NCBI GenBank assembly: GCA_963843595.1
Contig: CAWJLG010000007.1
Span: 1 to 64,000 of the forward strand
Source: CAIWHR01 sp963843595
Lineage (GTDB): Bacteria; Pseudomonadota; Gammaproteobacteria; Burkholderiales; Casimicrobiaceae
Direction of reading: 5' to 3'
DNA length: 64,000 nucleotides
A model generated the notes under the pieces. The model saw only the letters and a program-made list of their open reading frames with translations, searched no databases and had not been told where the DNA came from. Both the position numbers and the translations under genes were made by a program. Shown here piece by piece: positions 45,565 through 57,177 of this stretch. The number at the start of each line of letters is the position of its first letter. Positions within the stretch are counted from its first letter, which is position 1.

Positions 45565-46500
45565 ATGACCCTCATTCCCGAAGTGCTCATCAGCGAGGTC
45601 GGCCCGCGCGACGGTCTGCAGAGCGTCAAGCAGACCATGCCCACGGCCGACAAGGTCCGCTGGATCGACGCGCTGTACGCCGCCGGTCTGCGCGAGATCG
45701 AGGTGTGCTCGTTCGTGCCGGCGAAACTGCTGCCACAGATGGCCGACGCCGCGGACGTCGTCGCGCACGCCGTGACGCTCCCCGGTCTCACGGTGATGGC
45801 GCTCGTCCCGAACCTGCGCGGTGCAGAGGCGGCGCTCGCGGCGGGCGTGCACAAGCTGACGCTTCCCGTTTCCGCCAGTGCCGCGCACTCGCTCGCCAAC
45901 GTGCGCAAGACCCGGGAGCAGATGATCGAAGAGGTCCGGCACATCGTCGCGCTGCGCAACGAGCGGGCGCCGCAGGTCAAGGTCGAGGCCGGCATCTCCA
46001 CCGCATTCGGCTGCACGCTGCAGGGCGTGGTGCCGGAGGACGACGTGGTGTGGCTCGCCGCCCAGGTGATCGCTGCGGGGGCCGACGAGGCCGGACTCTC
46101 CGACACCACCGGCCACGCGAACCCGGCGCAGGTGCGGCGCCTGTTCCAGCGGGTGCGCGCCGAGATCGGCAAGCACACGGGCGCTGCGCACATGCACAAC
46201 ACGCGCGGGCTGGGCCTCGCGAATTGCCTGGCCGCCTACGACGTCGGTGTGCGCACCTTCGACGCGTCCCTCGGCGGGCTCGGCGGATGTCCCTACGCGC
46301 CGGGTGCGTCCGGCAACGTCGTGACCGAGGACCTCGTCTTCATGTTCGAGGCGATGGGCGTGTCGACAGGCATCGACATCGCGAAGCTGATCGCGGCCCG
46401 CGAGCCGCTCAAGGCCGGCCTTCCGGGCGAGCCGATCTACGGGATGACCGCCGAGGCCGGTGTGCCGAAGGGGTTCGTCCAGGGCGCGGCGCACGCCTGA
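45565..46500 (+). CDS. Hydroxymethylglutaryl-CoA lyase family protein
   Basis: A 311-residue HMGL-like TIM-barrel lyase. EVGPRDGLQSVK near residue 11 carries the catalytic Arg-Asp pair, SVPAKLLPQM-like sequence follows, AGLSDTTGHANP near residue 178 is family typical, and HMHNTRGLGLAN near residue 210 gives the metal-binding HxH. The cysteine loop GGLGGCPYAPGASGN near residue 240 is intact. It cleaves 3-hydroxy-3-methylglutaryl-CoA or a related acyl-CoA in leucine or branched-acid degradation. Divergent from an IclR regulator. Confidence 0.88.
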   Translation: MTLIPEVLISEVGPRDGLQSVKQTMPTADKVRWIDALYAAGLREIEVCSFVPAKLLPQMADAADVVAHAVTLPGLTVMALVPNLRGAEAALAAGVHKLTLPVSASAAHSLANVRKTREQMIEEVRHIVALRNERAPQVKVEAGISTAFGCTLQGVVPEDDVVWLAAQVIAAGADEAGLSDTTGHANPAQVRRLFQRVRAEIGKHTGAAHMHNTRGLGLANCLAAYDVGVRTFDASLGGLGGCPYAPGASGNVVTEDLVFMFEAMGVSTGIDIAKLIAAREPLKAGLPGEPIYGMTAEAGVPKGFVQGAAHA

Positions 46501-46529
46501 CGCATCGCCGACGGGGCCTGTAGCGGCCT

Positions 46530-46556
46530 GACGGCGTACGACGCCGGTCTTCTTTG
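46530..46556 (+). terminator. Probable intrinsic terminator after the HMG-CoA lyase gene
   Basis: A hairpin GGCGT-ACG-ACGCC (46533-46545) extended by an outer GAC/GTC pairing is followed by a T-rich tail (TCTTCTTT). It lies 30 bases after the lyase stop and before the convergent FimV-like gene. Confidence 0.5.
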
Positions 46557-46574
46557 TGGGGGCCCCGCGGACCG

Positions 46575-47945
46575 TCAACCGCGGCGTGCTTTGGCGCCCG
46601 GCCGCGCGGGCCGCGTGGCCATCTCGTGATCGAACGCGTCCTCGTGCTCGTTCGGGAACTGCGGCAGCGTGTCGGCGTGTCCGCCCTGGACAAACGTGCC
46701 CTGGGGCATGACCTTGCGCGGGACGGTCTTCGGGCCCGGGATCAACGCCTCGTCGAGATAGGTGTCGACGTGCATCCCGTCGGACAGGTGCGCCATCAGC
46801 GGTGTCTCGCCTCCGGGAACCACCCGCGACCGCGGCCGGCGCCGCCGCCAGGCGACACCGCCCGCGGCGAGCGCGACGATGGCGGCGAGCGAGGCGACCC
46901 ACGGCCAGGCCTCCTCCCACCAGCGCACGAGCACGGCCCAGGGCGCAGACTTCGCCGCCTCCTCGGCGGCCCTTTGCGCGGCCTCCGCCGCGCGCACTTC
47001 AACTTGCAGACGTTCGACCGCCGCAGCGAGTTCGGCGATGCGCTCCTGCTGCATGCGCTCGACCTGCGCCGAGAGTTCGGCGATCCTGCTGCGCAGAACC
47101 ACCTCCTGCTCTTCCAGCGCGGCTTCCTGGGCGCTCTTCGTCAGCGCGGAGAAATTCTCGGCGGTGCCCTTGCCGGACGTGCCGGTTCCCGCAACCGTGC
47201 GGGAGATGGCGAGCCGCGGGCGCTCCGCCCTGGCCGGTGTCGACGTGGACGTCGCGGTCACGCGCGGTCCGGCCCCCTGGCCCGCGGCGGCCGGTTTTCT
47301 CTCGGGCGCCGGTGTTCCCGGCGTCCTGCCGGCGTCGGCCGAATTCGAGCGCGTGTCGGCGGGCGCCGCGGCCGTCTCTCCCGTAACCGGTACCGCATCC
47401 GGCAACGAGGCCGCCTCGCTCGACGCCGCAGGCGTTCCCGACGCGGATACGGAGGGCATGCGGGTGTCCACGGCCGGCGCCTCGGTCAGCGGAGGATCGA
47501 ACAGCAGAAGGTACTCACGGCGGATCGCGCGGTCGCAGCCGGCCTGCAACGTGACGCGCATGACGGGCTCGTTGACCGCGCGTCCGGTGGTGACGACGAG
47601 GCGGCTCGCCCCCGCGCTCTGTTCCAATGCGACGCGTGCCGTGGTGACCTCCGGTACCCCGTCCGTCGTGTCCACGCGCGCGGGAACGACCTTGAAACAC
47701 TCGCCGGAAAGCTCCTCACCGGGCTGAGCGACGACGGGCACGACGATGCGGAACAGCTGTCCGAGCAGCGATTGCTCGGCGATCGCGTCGAGCGTCAGCG
47801 CCCACGCGGGCCCGACCGCAGCGATGCCGAGCACTACTCCTGCGACGAATTGCCAGCGGTGCGGCGCACGCGACGTCGAGGATCGGGACGGACGAGACCG
47901 CGTGGCCGGCAATGTGGACAAGGGTCTCCCAACGGAAAAGGGCAT
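46575..47945 (-). CDS. FimV-like inner membrane protein
   Basis: A 456-residue protein with a hydrophobic segment near residue 35 (FVAGVVLGIAAVGPAWA), a FimV-like N-terminal domain (ALTLDAIAEQSLLGQLFRI and a paired-cysteine beta region ending LLLFDPPL), a low-complexity Pro/Ala/Thr linker, a coiled coil (LEEQEVVLRSRIAELSAQVE onwards), and a second membrane helix near residue 350. FimV-type proteins help assemble type IV pili or polar complexes; here the LysM motif is not obvious and the TPR C-terminus is missing, so a short FimV relative. The start is uncertain: no ribosome binding site is evident for the ATG at 47945. Confidence 0.7.
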   Translation of the reverse strand: MPFSVGRPLSTLPATRSRPSRSSTSRAPHRWQFVAGVVLGIAAVGPAWALTLDAIAEQSLLGQLFRIVVPVVAQPGEELSGECFKVVPARVDTTDGVPEVTTARVALEQSAGASRLVVTTGRAVNEPVMRVTLQAGCDRAIRREYLLLFDPPLTEAPAVDTRMPSVSASGTPAASSEAASLPDAVPVTGETAAAPADTRSNSADAGRTPGTPAPERKPAAAGQGAGPRVTATSTSTPARAERPRLAISRTVAGTGTSGKGTAENFSALTKSAQEAALEEQEVVLRSRIAELSAQVERMQQERIAELAAAVERLQVEVRAAEAAQRAAEEAAKSAPWAVLVRWWEEAWPWVASLAAIVALAAGGVAWRRRRPRSRVVPGGETPLMAHLSDGMHVDTYLDEALIPGPKTVPRKVMPQGTFVQGGHADTLPQFPNEHEDAFDHEMATRPARPGAKARRG

Positions 47946-48289
47946 GGCGAATTCGCTTGATCGCGGCAAAGGTCAGCCGACGGGTCGTCGGACATTGGCT
48001 GGCGAGTTACTGTGCAAGATGCATGCCGCGACGCAACGAGGGGGCGCCGCACACGCCTGTCGCGCGATGGCACGCTGCGGGTGCGGTGCGTCGCGGTGCG
48101 GCCGGCGCGACTGCCGCCGGAACGCTTTGGCACGTTCCGCGGCGGCGTCGAGGGCGTGGCTTCAGGCGCAGGAGCGACGCGGGGCGTCACCGGTCGTAGA
48201 CCACAAAAAAGGCCCCGCACGCGGCGGGGCCTGGGGACGGCTCGTGCGCAATTGCGCGCGCGAGCCGCAGGGGGAGGGAGGAAAAACCG
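47946..48289. other. Intergenic region with terminator
   Basis: About 340 bases between two minus-strand genes. It contains the intrinsic terminator of the cytochrome gene (48205-48231) and, beyond that, presumably the promoter of the FimV-like gene. No open frame with protein features was found. Confidence 0.45.
48205..48231 (-). terminator. Intrinsic terminator of the nonaheme cytochrome gene
   Basis: On the minus strand: GGCCCCGC-CGCGT-GCGGGGCC followed immediately by TTTTTT, a textbook Rho-independent terminator 59 bases after the cytochrome stop codon. Confidence 0.9.
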
Positions 48290-50721
48290 TTACAGCTTGT
48301 TCTCGTGGCAGGTATCGCAGCGCACGGCGGTTCCCGCCGCCAGCGTGACGGTCTGCGTTCCTTCTTCACCACGCTTCAGCACGCGGGTCGCGGCCACGCG
48401 CGAGAGCACCGTGCCCTGACCGGTGGCGCCATGGCAGGTGCGACAGGCGTTCAGATTCGACTCGGCGAAGTGCTCGTGATTCGACGTCCAGTTCGGATCG
48501 TCGACCGGGTGCATGCCGTGCGGCCCTCCCAGCGTGAGGCCGAGACTGCCTGCCGCATGACAGGCCTTGCACTCCATCACCGGTCCGGTGTGACCCTGCA
48601 GCTGGGTCGCGGCGATGTTGTCGTTCGCCGCCGGATTCGGGTTCGGCCATTCGGCGTGCGTGGACCCGTGGCAACCCTGGCACGTGACGCCGCCGTGTCC
48701 CTTCGAGAGCCGGTAGAGCTTCTGGTTTTCCGCGAAGCGCGATGCCGGCGACTGGATCATCGTCAGCACCTGCGACGTCCCGGCGGTCTTGGTGTATGCC
48801 TGCAGCAGCCGGATCCCGTCCTTCGCGACGATCATGTCGGTCCGGTTCATCGTCGTCACACTGGTGGCGTCGCCGATGTGGCAGGACTGGCACTTCGGCT
48901 CCATCGCCCAGGGAACGCGTTTGGTGAAGTCGGCGCTGCCCGGCGCGGCTGCGAAGGTGGCCGTGAAGTCGTTGCCGACCTGTTTCATGTCGCCGTGGCA
49001 GTCCTGACACACGACGCCGCCCCCGCCCATCGCGCCGCGCAGGCACTGGGTGTTCTTGCCGGGGTGACACTGATAGCAGGTCTGCTGCAGGACGTCGACC
49101 TGCTTCTGCGGGGTCCGCGCGGCGGTCAGCGGCGCCGGCATCGGCGGGAACAAATCGGTGAACTGGCCGTGGGTGTAGTGCATCGCGCGCGACATCGAGA
49201 TGTGGCGCGTCTGCTGGCGACCGTTGGCGCCTTGCGTCGTCTCGTCGATCGGTCCGACCTGCGCGAGGTCGAGCGCCGGCGAGTAGTGGCACTGCGAGCA
49301 CTGGACCGCGCGCCGCTGGTCGAGGCACGAGGCCTCCGTTCCGCTCATGCATTTTGTGGCGGCGCCATTGATGCTCGACGTGTAGCTCGCGCCGAACTTC
49401 GCGTCGTGCAACCGCAGGATGTTGATCTTCGCTGCGTTGTTGAGCTTCTCCGGTCCCGGTGCGTCCGCGACGCGGGCGACGGGCCAGGCGGTCCCGTTCG
49501 CGTATGTCTTGACGTCGGCGAACACCGAGCCGCGGCCGTTGCCGTAGTCGTTGGGATCAGCGTGGCAGTTGCGGCAGTCAGCCTCGGAGGCGACCGGCAC
49601 GACGATGTCGAGGTTGCCCTTGATGTTCGCCGACTTGGTCGCGTCCGCGTCCTTCGCCGTCGCCTGGATGCGCATCAGCGGATAGGGGTTCGTGTTGCCC
49701 GCGTCGTCGATGGGCAGAATGGGAATGCCGTCGGCCGAGAACCAGTTGGCGCCGACGACCGTCGTCCCGAACGGGAAATTGGCGAAGAACGGCAGGTTGA
49801 CGTCGTAGCGCCGGAATTTCTGCGGCAGGTTCGCCGCGTAGGGCGAGGACACCGGCGGCGTCGCGGTGATCACGCTGGGCATCGTGGATTGCGCCGGGGC
49901 CAGCGCAGGCAGCGCGACCGGGTCGGGCACGGGCAATCCGATGTCGCCCGGCAGCGGCGCGAAGAGCGAGAGCACGCTCGGACACGGACCCGAGGCGGGG
50001 TTGCACGCGCCGATCTTGTCCGCACCCGGATAGAGCGACCCGTAGCCCATGATCCCCAGCTGGCCGGTGGCGCCGCTGGGCAAAGTCTTCGTGTCCCAGA
50101 AATTGGTCTTGGTCACCGCAGCGGAATTCTGGCTGGTCGTGTTGATGGAGTAGGCGACGATGGGGTCTTTCGCGCTCGACGTCGCGACGTAGTGAACGTC
50201 GGCGTCGACATTGGTCAGCAGTCGCGGCTTGGTCGTCGCCGTGCCGGGCAGGATCACCTGCGCGTGCACCACGTTGAACGGCGGCAGGATGCTGAACACC
50301 TGGTAGTCCTGATCGGCGCAATGCATGCCGAGATCATTGGACGCGAAGACCCTCCACGGCGCCGAACTGCCGGTCGGCGGTGGCGGGGGTGGTGGCGGCG
50401 GGGCGTGGTGACGGCCGATACGGTGACCGCGATCGTGACCTTGGATCGACGGTCGCTGACGCCGATCGACGCCTTGCCCACGGCAAGTCCGCGCAGCGTG
50501 AGTGTCGTCGTCGCCAGCTTCGCGCTGACCACCGCGGGTGCCGGGTTCGCGACCTTGATGCGCCCGTTCGCGTTGGTGATCTGGATCTGCGCCTGCGAGC
50601 CGACGGTGAGCGCGACCGAGGTCGCGGAAACCGTGAGCGTCGAATCGGCAGCGAATGCCGGGGGCGCGGACAGCAAGGCGCCGATGGCGGTCAGCAGGAA
50701 GGCGGTGAAGGTTCGGCGCAT
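48290..50721 (-). CDS. Exported nonaheme cytochrome c with Ig-like N-terminal domain (frame broken)
   Basis: About 810 residues. A signal peptide (MRRTFTAFLLTAIGALLSAP) is followed by an Ig-like domain (residues 25-105, with TLTLRGLAVGKASIGVSDR), a proline-rich linker and a large region with nine CXXCH heme sites: CRNCH, CSQCH, CYQCH, CQDCH, CQSCH, CQGCH, CKACH, CRTCH and CDTCH. A missing base in the poly-C run encoding the linker (about 50400-50404) separates the N-terminal frame. The ATG at 50721 has AGGAGA upstream. Such proteins shuttle electrons in the periplasm or across the envelope. An FNR-type box and a further palindrome lie in front, pointing to use at low oxygen. Confidence 0.85.
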
Positions 50722-50806
50722 TCGATTCTCCTTGGCCGGGACGAGGGCTCGGCAGTCGGTCGGGTCACGGGCGTGGGGCGAAGTTACCGGAATGCCAATG
50801 GCATAC

Positions 50807-50823
50807 GTGGGAAAATATCCCAC
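50807..50823. promoter_or_regulatory. Palindrome upstream of nonaheme cytochrome
   Basis: GTGGGA-AAATA-TCCCAC, perfect six-base arms, is centred 94 bases before the cytochrome start and only three bases from the FNR-type box. A shorter inverted repeat ATGCC-AAT-GGCAT (50792-50804) adjoins it. The arrangement looks like a composite regulatory region; the protein that would bind is unknown. Confidence 0.45.
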
Positions 50824-50826
50824 TAT

Positions 50827-50840
50827 TTGATCCAAGTCAA
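50827..50840 (-). promoter_or_regulatory. FNR-type box upstream of nonaheme cytochrome
   Basis: TTGATCCAAGTCAA matches the FNR consensus TTGAT-N4-ATCAA at nine of ten arm positions. It is centred 113 bases upstream of the cytochrome ATG, so a leader of about 70 bases would place it at -41.5. It also lies upstream of the plus-strand ABC exporter genes. Confidence 0.6.
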
Positions 50841-51079
50841 ACCCCATGCAATCAGTTCCTTACTCTCGCTCGCTGTGGGACCTTCATCACAGAACGCGTC
50901 CAGCTCTTGTGCAGGCGCGGGCACTCTGCAACGGCGCGCCGCGCGGTTGCGGACGCCGCAGAGTGGAACGTCCGGTTCGCAGGGCGCACCCACGATGCCG
51001 CATTCGTCGCCACGGCCAATGCCGCGTGTACGATGCATTCGGGCGCGCGCACCGCGCCGGTTCCCCGTCGGATGAACTC
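50841..51079. other. Region ahead of the ABC ATPase, coding status unclear
   Basis: An open frame continuous with the ATPase gene runs through here, but its translation shows no ABC similarity and no clear start with a ribosome binding site, so it is treated as non-coding leader. In-frame GTG and TTG codons closer to 51079 could be alternative starts of the ATPase. Confidence 0.3.
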
Positions 51080-51754
51080 TTGCTGTCTCTGCGGTCCCTC
51101 GCCAAGTCCTATTCCGGTCCCCGCTCGCGCACGGTGTTGCGCGGCGTCGACCTCGAGCTTCGCGCCGGCGACTATGTCGCCGTGATGGGGGAATCGGGGA
51201 TCGGCAAGTCGACGCTGCTCAATCTGATCGCCGGGCTCGATCGCCCCGACGAAGGCTCGGTCGTGTTTGACGGTATCGACCTCGCGCAACTCGCCGACGA
51301 CGCGCTGACGCGATTGCGGCGCAGCCGGATGGGCTTCGTCTTCCAGGCGTTCCACATCCTGCCCTATCTGTCGGTTGCGCAGAACGTCGCGCTGCCGCTC
51401 GCCCTCAACGGCCGCGTGGGCGATGCCGCGGGCGCGACAGTTCGCGCCATGCTCGCCGCCGTCGGGCTCGCCGACCGCGCGGACAGCATGCCGCGCGAGC
51501 TTTCGGGCGGCGAATTGCAGCGGGTCGCGATCGCCCGGGCGCTGGTCCACGGGCCGCAGCTCGTTCTCGCCGACGAGCCGACGGGCAACCTCGATCCGGA
51601 AAGCGCGGCACAGGTGCTGCAGTTGTTGCGCGAGCGGATCAAGGCCGGCAACGCCGCCGGCATTCTGGTCACGCATTCGCACGCCGCCGCGGCGACGGCA
51701 GACCACATCCTGACGCTGACCCGCGACGGCCTCGGTGCGGTCGTCGCCGCCTGA
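51080..51754 (+). CDS. ABC transporter ATPase (LolD/MacB-like, AttE type)
   Basis: About 224 residues. ATPase with Walker A GESGIGKSTLL near residue 36, Q-loop FVFQAFHILPYLS near residue 90, signature LSGGELQRVAIARAL near residue 140 and Walker B LVLADEPTGNLD. This is the MacB/LolD class that powers export or lipoprotein release rather than import. The start is unclear; the TTG at 51080 (LLSLRSLAKSY) is used. It is 16 bases before a two-domain FtsX-type permease and in an operon with a lipocalin-like protein, which resembles the attEFGH set. Confidence 0.85.
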   Translation: MLSLRSLAKSYSGPRSRTVLRGVDLELRAGDYVAVMGESGIGKSTLLNLIAGLDRPDEGSVVFDGIDLAQLADDALTRLRRSRMGFVFQAFHILPYLSVAQNVALPLALNGRVGDAAGATVRAMLAAVGLADRADSMPRELSGGELQRVAIARALVHGPQLVLADEPTGNLDPESAAQVLQLLRERIKAGNAAGILVTHSHAAAATADHILTLTRDGLGAVVAA

Positions 51755-51770
51755 TGGGCGGAGCATCGCG

Positions 51771-54292
51771 ATGACGCGGGGCGCGCGCGTGTCGGCGGCC
51801 GGTGCCGTGTTCCGCGGCTCGCTGGCGCAGCAGAAGGCGCGCACGGCGCTCGCGGTGATCGCGATCGCGCTCGGCGTGGCGCTCGGCTACGCGGTCCAGC
51901 TCATCAACCAGGCGGCGATCAACGAGCTCGCGCTGGGCGTGCAGACGCTGTCCGGCGACGCCGATCTCGAAGTGCGCGGACCGCGTGCAGGCTTCGACGA
52001 GGCGCTCTATCCGATGCGTGGCGCGATGGCCCGGGGTCGCCGTGGCGAGTCCGGTGGTCGAGGTCGATGCGCGGCTTGCGGCACGCGCGGAGACGTTGCG
52101 AATCGTCGGGCTGGACATCTTCAAGGCCGCGGCGATCCAGCCCGGCCTGATCCCCACCGCCACCGAGGATCGCGGCTTCGACATCCTGCGGCCGGATGCG
52201 CTGTTTCTCTCGCCGGCGGCGGCACGCGACCTCGGCGCCAGAGTGGGCGACGTCGTCGCCGTGCAGGTCGGGCTTGCCGCGGTGCCGTTGCGCGTGACCG
52301 GCCTTCTCGCGGCCGGAGGCCAGCAACGCTTCGGCGTGATGGACATCGCCGCCGCGCAGCAGGCGTTCGATCGCCTGGGACGAATCACCCGGCTCGACCT
52401 GCGGCTCGCGCCGGGCACCGACCTTGCGGCATTCGCCGTGCGACTGCAGCCGGCGCTGCCGCCCGGACTCGCGGTGGCGCGCCCCGAAGCGACGGCGGCG
52501 GCGGGGGCCAGCCTGTCGCGTTCGTATCGCGTCAACCTGAACGTGCTGGCGCTGGTCGCGTTGTTCACCGGCGGGCTGCTCGTCTTCTCGACCCAGGCGC
52601 TGGCGGTGGTCCGCCGGCGGGCGCAGTTCGCGCTGCTGCGCGTGCTCGGCATGACCCGCCGGCATCTCACCGCGCTGATCGTCGCCGAGGGGGCGCTGGT
52701 CGGCGTGGCCGGCGGCGTGCTCGGCGTGGGCGCGGGTTACGGGCTGGCGGTTGCCGCGGTGCGCTGGGTCGGCGCCGATCTGGGCTCCGGCTACTTTCGC
52801 GGCGTGGTGCCCACGATCGCGATCGATGCGGGCTCGCTCGTGCTGTTCGCGGCGCTCGGCATCGCCGCGGCAATCCTCGGCAGTCTCGTGCCGGCGCTCG
52901 AAACGGTGCGCGCCGCACCGGCGGCCGCGCTCAAGGCCGGCGACGAGCAACGCCCGTTCGCGCGCCTGCGTCCCGCGTGGCCCGGCGTGCTGCTCATCGC
53001 GATCGGCGCCGCTGGCGACGCTGCTGCCGCCGGTGGAGGGCCTGCCCGTGTTCGGTTACGTGGCGATCGCGCTGCTGCTGCTCGGGACGCTCGCGCTGAT
53101 TCCGCGGCTCACCTCACTGCTGCTGGCCGTGCTGCCGCGCCCGACGGCGCCGGCGCCGGGATTGGCGCTCGCCCAGCTCGCCGGGGCGCCCGGACAGGTG
53201 ACGGTGAGCCTCGCCGCGATCGTCGCCAGCGTAAGCCTGATGGTGTCGATGGCGATCATGGTCGGCTCGTTCCGACATTCGGTCGACACCTGGCTCGATC
53301 GGGTTCTCCCCGCGGAACTCTACTTTCGCGCGGCACCCGGCGGCGACACCGCCTTTCTCACGCCCGAGTTCCAGGCCGCCGTCGCGGCGATTCCGGGCGT
53401 GCGGCGCGCCGAGTTCCTGCGCGAAACGCAGCTCCTCATCGATCCCGCGCGGCCGCGCGTCGCGCTGCTTGCCCGCGCGGTCGACGTCGACGATCCGGGA
53501 CGGACGCTGCCGCTCGTGGCCGGCCCCGTGTCGATCCCCGAGGGTGGCCCCCCGCCGGTCTGGGTCAGCGAAGCCGCAGCGGACCTCTACGGCTTCTCGG
53601 TCGGCGCCGTCGTCACGTTGCCGATTGCCGGAGCGCCCGTGCGCTCGACGGTCGCCGGCATCTGGCGGGACTACGCACGGCAGGGCGGCGCGATCGTGAT
53701 CGGGCGTGACCGCTACGTCGCGCTCACCGGCGACGCATCGGCCACCAACGCGGCGCTGTGGTTCGCCCCCGGTGCCAGTCCCGCGGGCGTACGCGCGGCG
53801 CTGCTGCGCCTGCCCGGCGGCGATCGCCTCGACATCGCCGCGCCGGGCGAGATACGCGCTGCGTCGTTGTCGATCTTCGACCGCACGTTCGCGGTCACGT
53901 ACGCGCTCGAACTCGCCGCGGTGGGCATCGGGCTCGTCGCGCTGTCCTCGTCGTTCGGGGCGCTGGTGCTCGCGCGCCGCCGCGAGTTCGGCGTGCTGCG
54001 CCATCTCGGGATGACCCGTCGGCAGATCGGCGTCATGCTGGCGACGGAAGGGGCGACGGTGACCGGTGTCGGGCTCGTCGCCGGGTTCTCGCTCGGCTGG
54101 ATCATCAGCCTGATCCTCATCCACGTGGTGAACCGGCAGTCGTTCCACTGGGGCATGGAGCTGTCGATGCCGTGGGCGGTGCTTGCCGCGTTCGGCGCCA
54201 TCGTGCTCACGCTGGCGACGCTCACGGCGGTCACGAGCGGCCGGCACGCGATGGGCGATGACGTGGTGCGCGCGGTGAAGGAGGACTGGTGA
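51771..54292 (+). CDS. FtsX-type ABC permease, two-module (frame broken twice)
   Basis: About 839 residues once two extra bases (about 52031-52035 and 53008-53012) are removed. The sequence has an N-terminal helix (TALAVIAIALGVALGYAVQL), a periplasmic MacB_PCD-like domain, an FtsX membrane block (ALVALFTGGLLVFSTQALAV), then a second periplasmic domain and a second FtsX block ending near residue 830. Eight to ten membrane helices fit a LolC/LolE- or AttFG-like exporter core that uses mechanotransmission. It works with the ATPase upstream; the next gene starts within its stop codon. Confidence 0.82.
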
Positions 54293-55353
54293 GGCGTCGC
54301 CGCTTCCTCGCCGTGCCGCTGGCCCTCGCGCTCCCGGCGTCGGCCGCGGTCCGCTATCCGGCCGTCGTGCCCGGTACGCCGCTGCGCTTTCCGCGCGATC
54401 ACGGCGCCCACCCCGACTTCCGTATCGAGTGGTGGTACGTCACCGGGCAGGTCAGCGACACCGCAGGTCACGGTTACGGGATCCAGCTGACGTTCTTCCG
54501 CAACCGGCCCGACCTCGACGACACGAATCCCAGTGCCTTCGCGCCGCGCGAGCTGCTGTTCGCGCACGCGGCGATTGCGGATCCGCGGCGCGGAAGCCTG
54601 CGGCACGAGCAGCGTGCCGCGCGCGCGGGATTCGGCCTCGCCGGCGCCGCCCTGGACACGACGCGCGTGTGGATCGACGACTGGTCGCTCGAGCTTGGCG
54701 CCGATGGTTACCGCGCGCGCGCCGTGGCGCGCGATTTCGCGCTCGATCTGCGTCTTGCCGTCACCGAACCACCGCTGCTGCAGGGAATCGGGGGTTGGTC
54801 GCGCAAAGGTCCGGATCCGCGCCAGGCGAGCTGGTACTACAGCCGGCCGCAACTCGCGGTGACGGGCGAGCTCGCACAGGAGAGCTCCGCCGTCAGCGTG
54901 ACCGGCCACGCGTGGCTCGATCACGAGTGGTCGACCGAAGTGATGGCGCCTGGCGCGGTCGGCTGGGACTGGACCGGCATCAACTTCGACGATGGCGGGG
55001 CGCTGATGGCGTTCCGGATGCGCGACGCCGAGGGTCGGCCGATGTGGGCGTCGGCCACGCTGCGCGCGGCCGACGGCCGCGCGCGCACCTACGGGCCGGA
55101 GGCGGTCGGCTTCGCGCCGTTGCGCCGCTGGCGCTCGCCCCGGACGCAGGTCGAGTATCCGGTCGCGTGCACCGTGCGCGCTGGCGAAACCGACGTCGTG
55201 CTCCTGCCGTCGATGGATGACCAGGAACTCGACGCCCGCGGCAGCACCGGCACCGTCTACTGGGAAGGCGCCATGCGGGCGCTGCAGGGCGGCCGTGAGG
55301 TCGGCCGCGGGTATCTCGAACTGACCGGCTACGGCAAGCCGCTTCGGCTCTGA
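54289..55353 (+). CDS. AttH/CrtC-like lipocalin protein (carotenoid 1,2-hydratase family)
   Basis: A 354-residue exported protein. After a signal-like N-terminus (RRRRFLAVPLALALPASA) come two lipocalin-like beta modules: FRIEWWYVTGQVSD near residue 44 and HAWLDHEWSTEVMAPGAVGWDW near residue 205 (quoted in part as DHEWST). This is the CrtC/AttH pattern, in which the tryptophan and histidine residues surround a lipid-like ligand. The GTG at 54289 overlaps the permease stop. In Att-type operons this partner accompanies the ABC exporter; actual hydratase activity is not implied by context. Confidence 0.85.
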   Translation: MRRRRFLAVPLALALPASAAVRYPAVVPGTPLRFPRDHGAHPDFRIEWWYVTGQVSDTAGHGYGIQLTFFRNRPDLDDTNPSAFAPRELLFAHAAIADPRRGSLRHEQRAARAGFGLAGAALDTTRVWIDDWSLELGADGYRARAVARDFALDLRLAVTEPPLLQGIGGWSRKGPDPRQASWYYSRPQLAVTGELAQESSAVSVTGHAWLDHEWSTEVMAPGAVGWDWTGINFDDGGALMAFRMRDAEGRPMWASATLRAADGRARTYGPEAVGFAPLRRWRSPRTQVEYPVACTVRAGETDVVLLPSMDDQELDARGSTGTVYWEGAMRALQGGREVGRGYLELTGYGKPLRL

Positions 55354-55512
55354 ACGCCGCAACTGCCGAATCCTGTTCGTCGATCGCGACTCACTCGGCA
55401 TCGCGGCGCAACGGGGCAAGCCCGGCGTGTGCCGGCGCGAGCGCGAACGGTCGGATGCTCGGGCGCCCAGCGCCCGATTGCAGCGTGATGCCGCAAGTTC
55501 CGGCGGTGGTCG

Positions 55513-57042
<1,530 letters not shown>

Positions 57043-57177
57043 GGCGGCGACTCCAGATGCGGCGCGGCGAGCGCCGACGACGCGAAGGAAAGTGGAAAGT
57101 GTAGCGCGTCCGACGCGCGAAGTAGAATGGAAGCACACGCGCAGCTCTCACGCACCGCAACATCGCCAGGAATCCCC

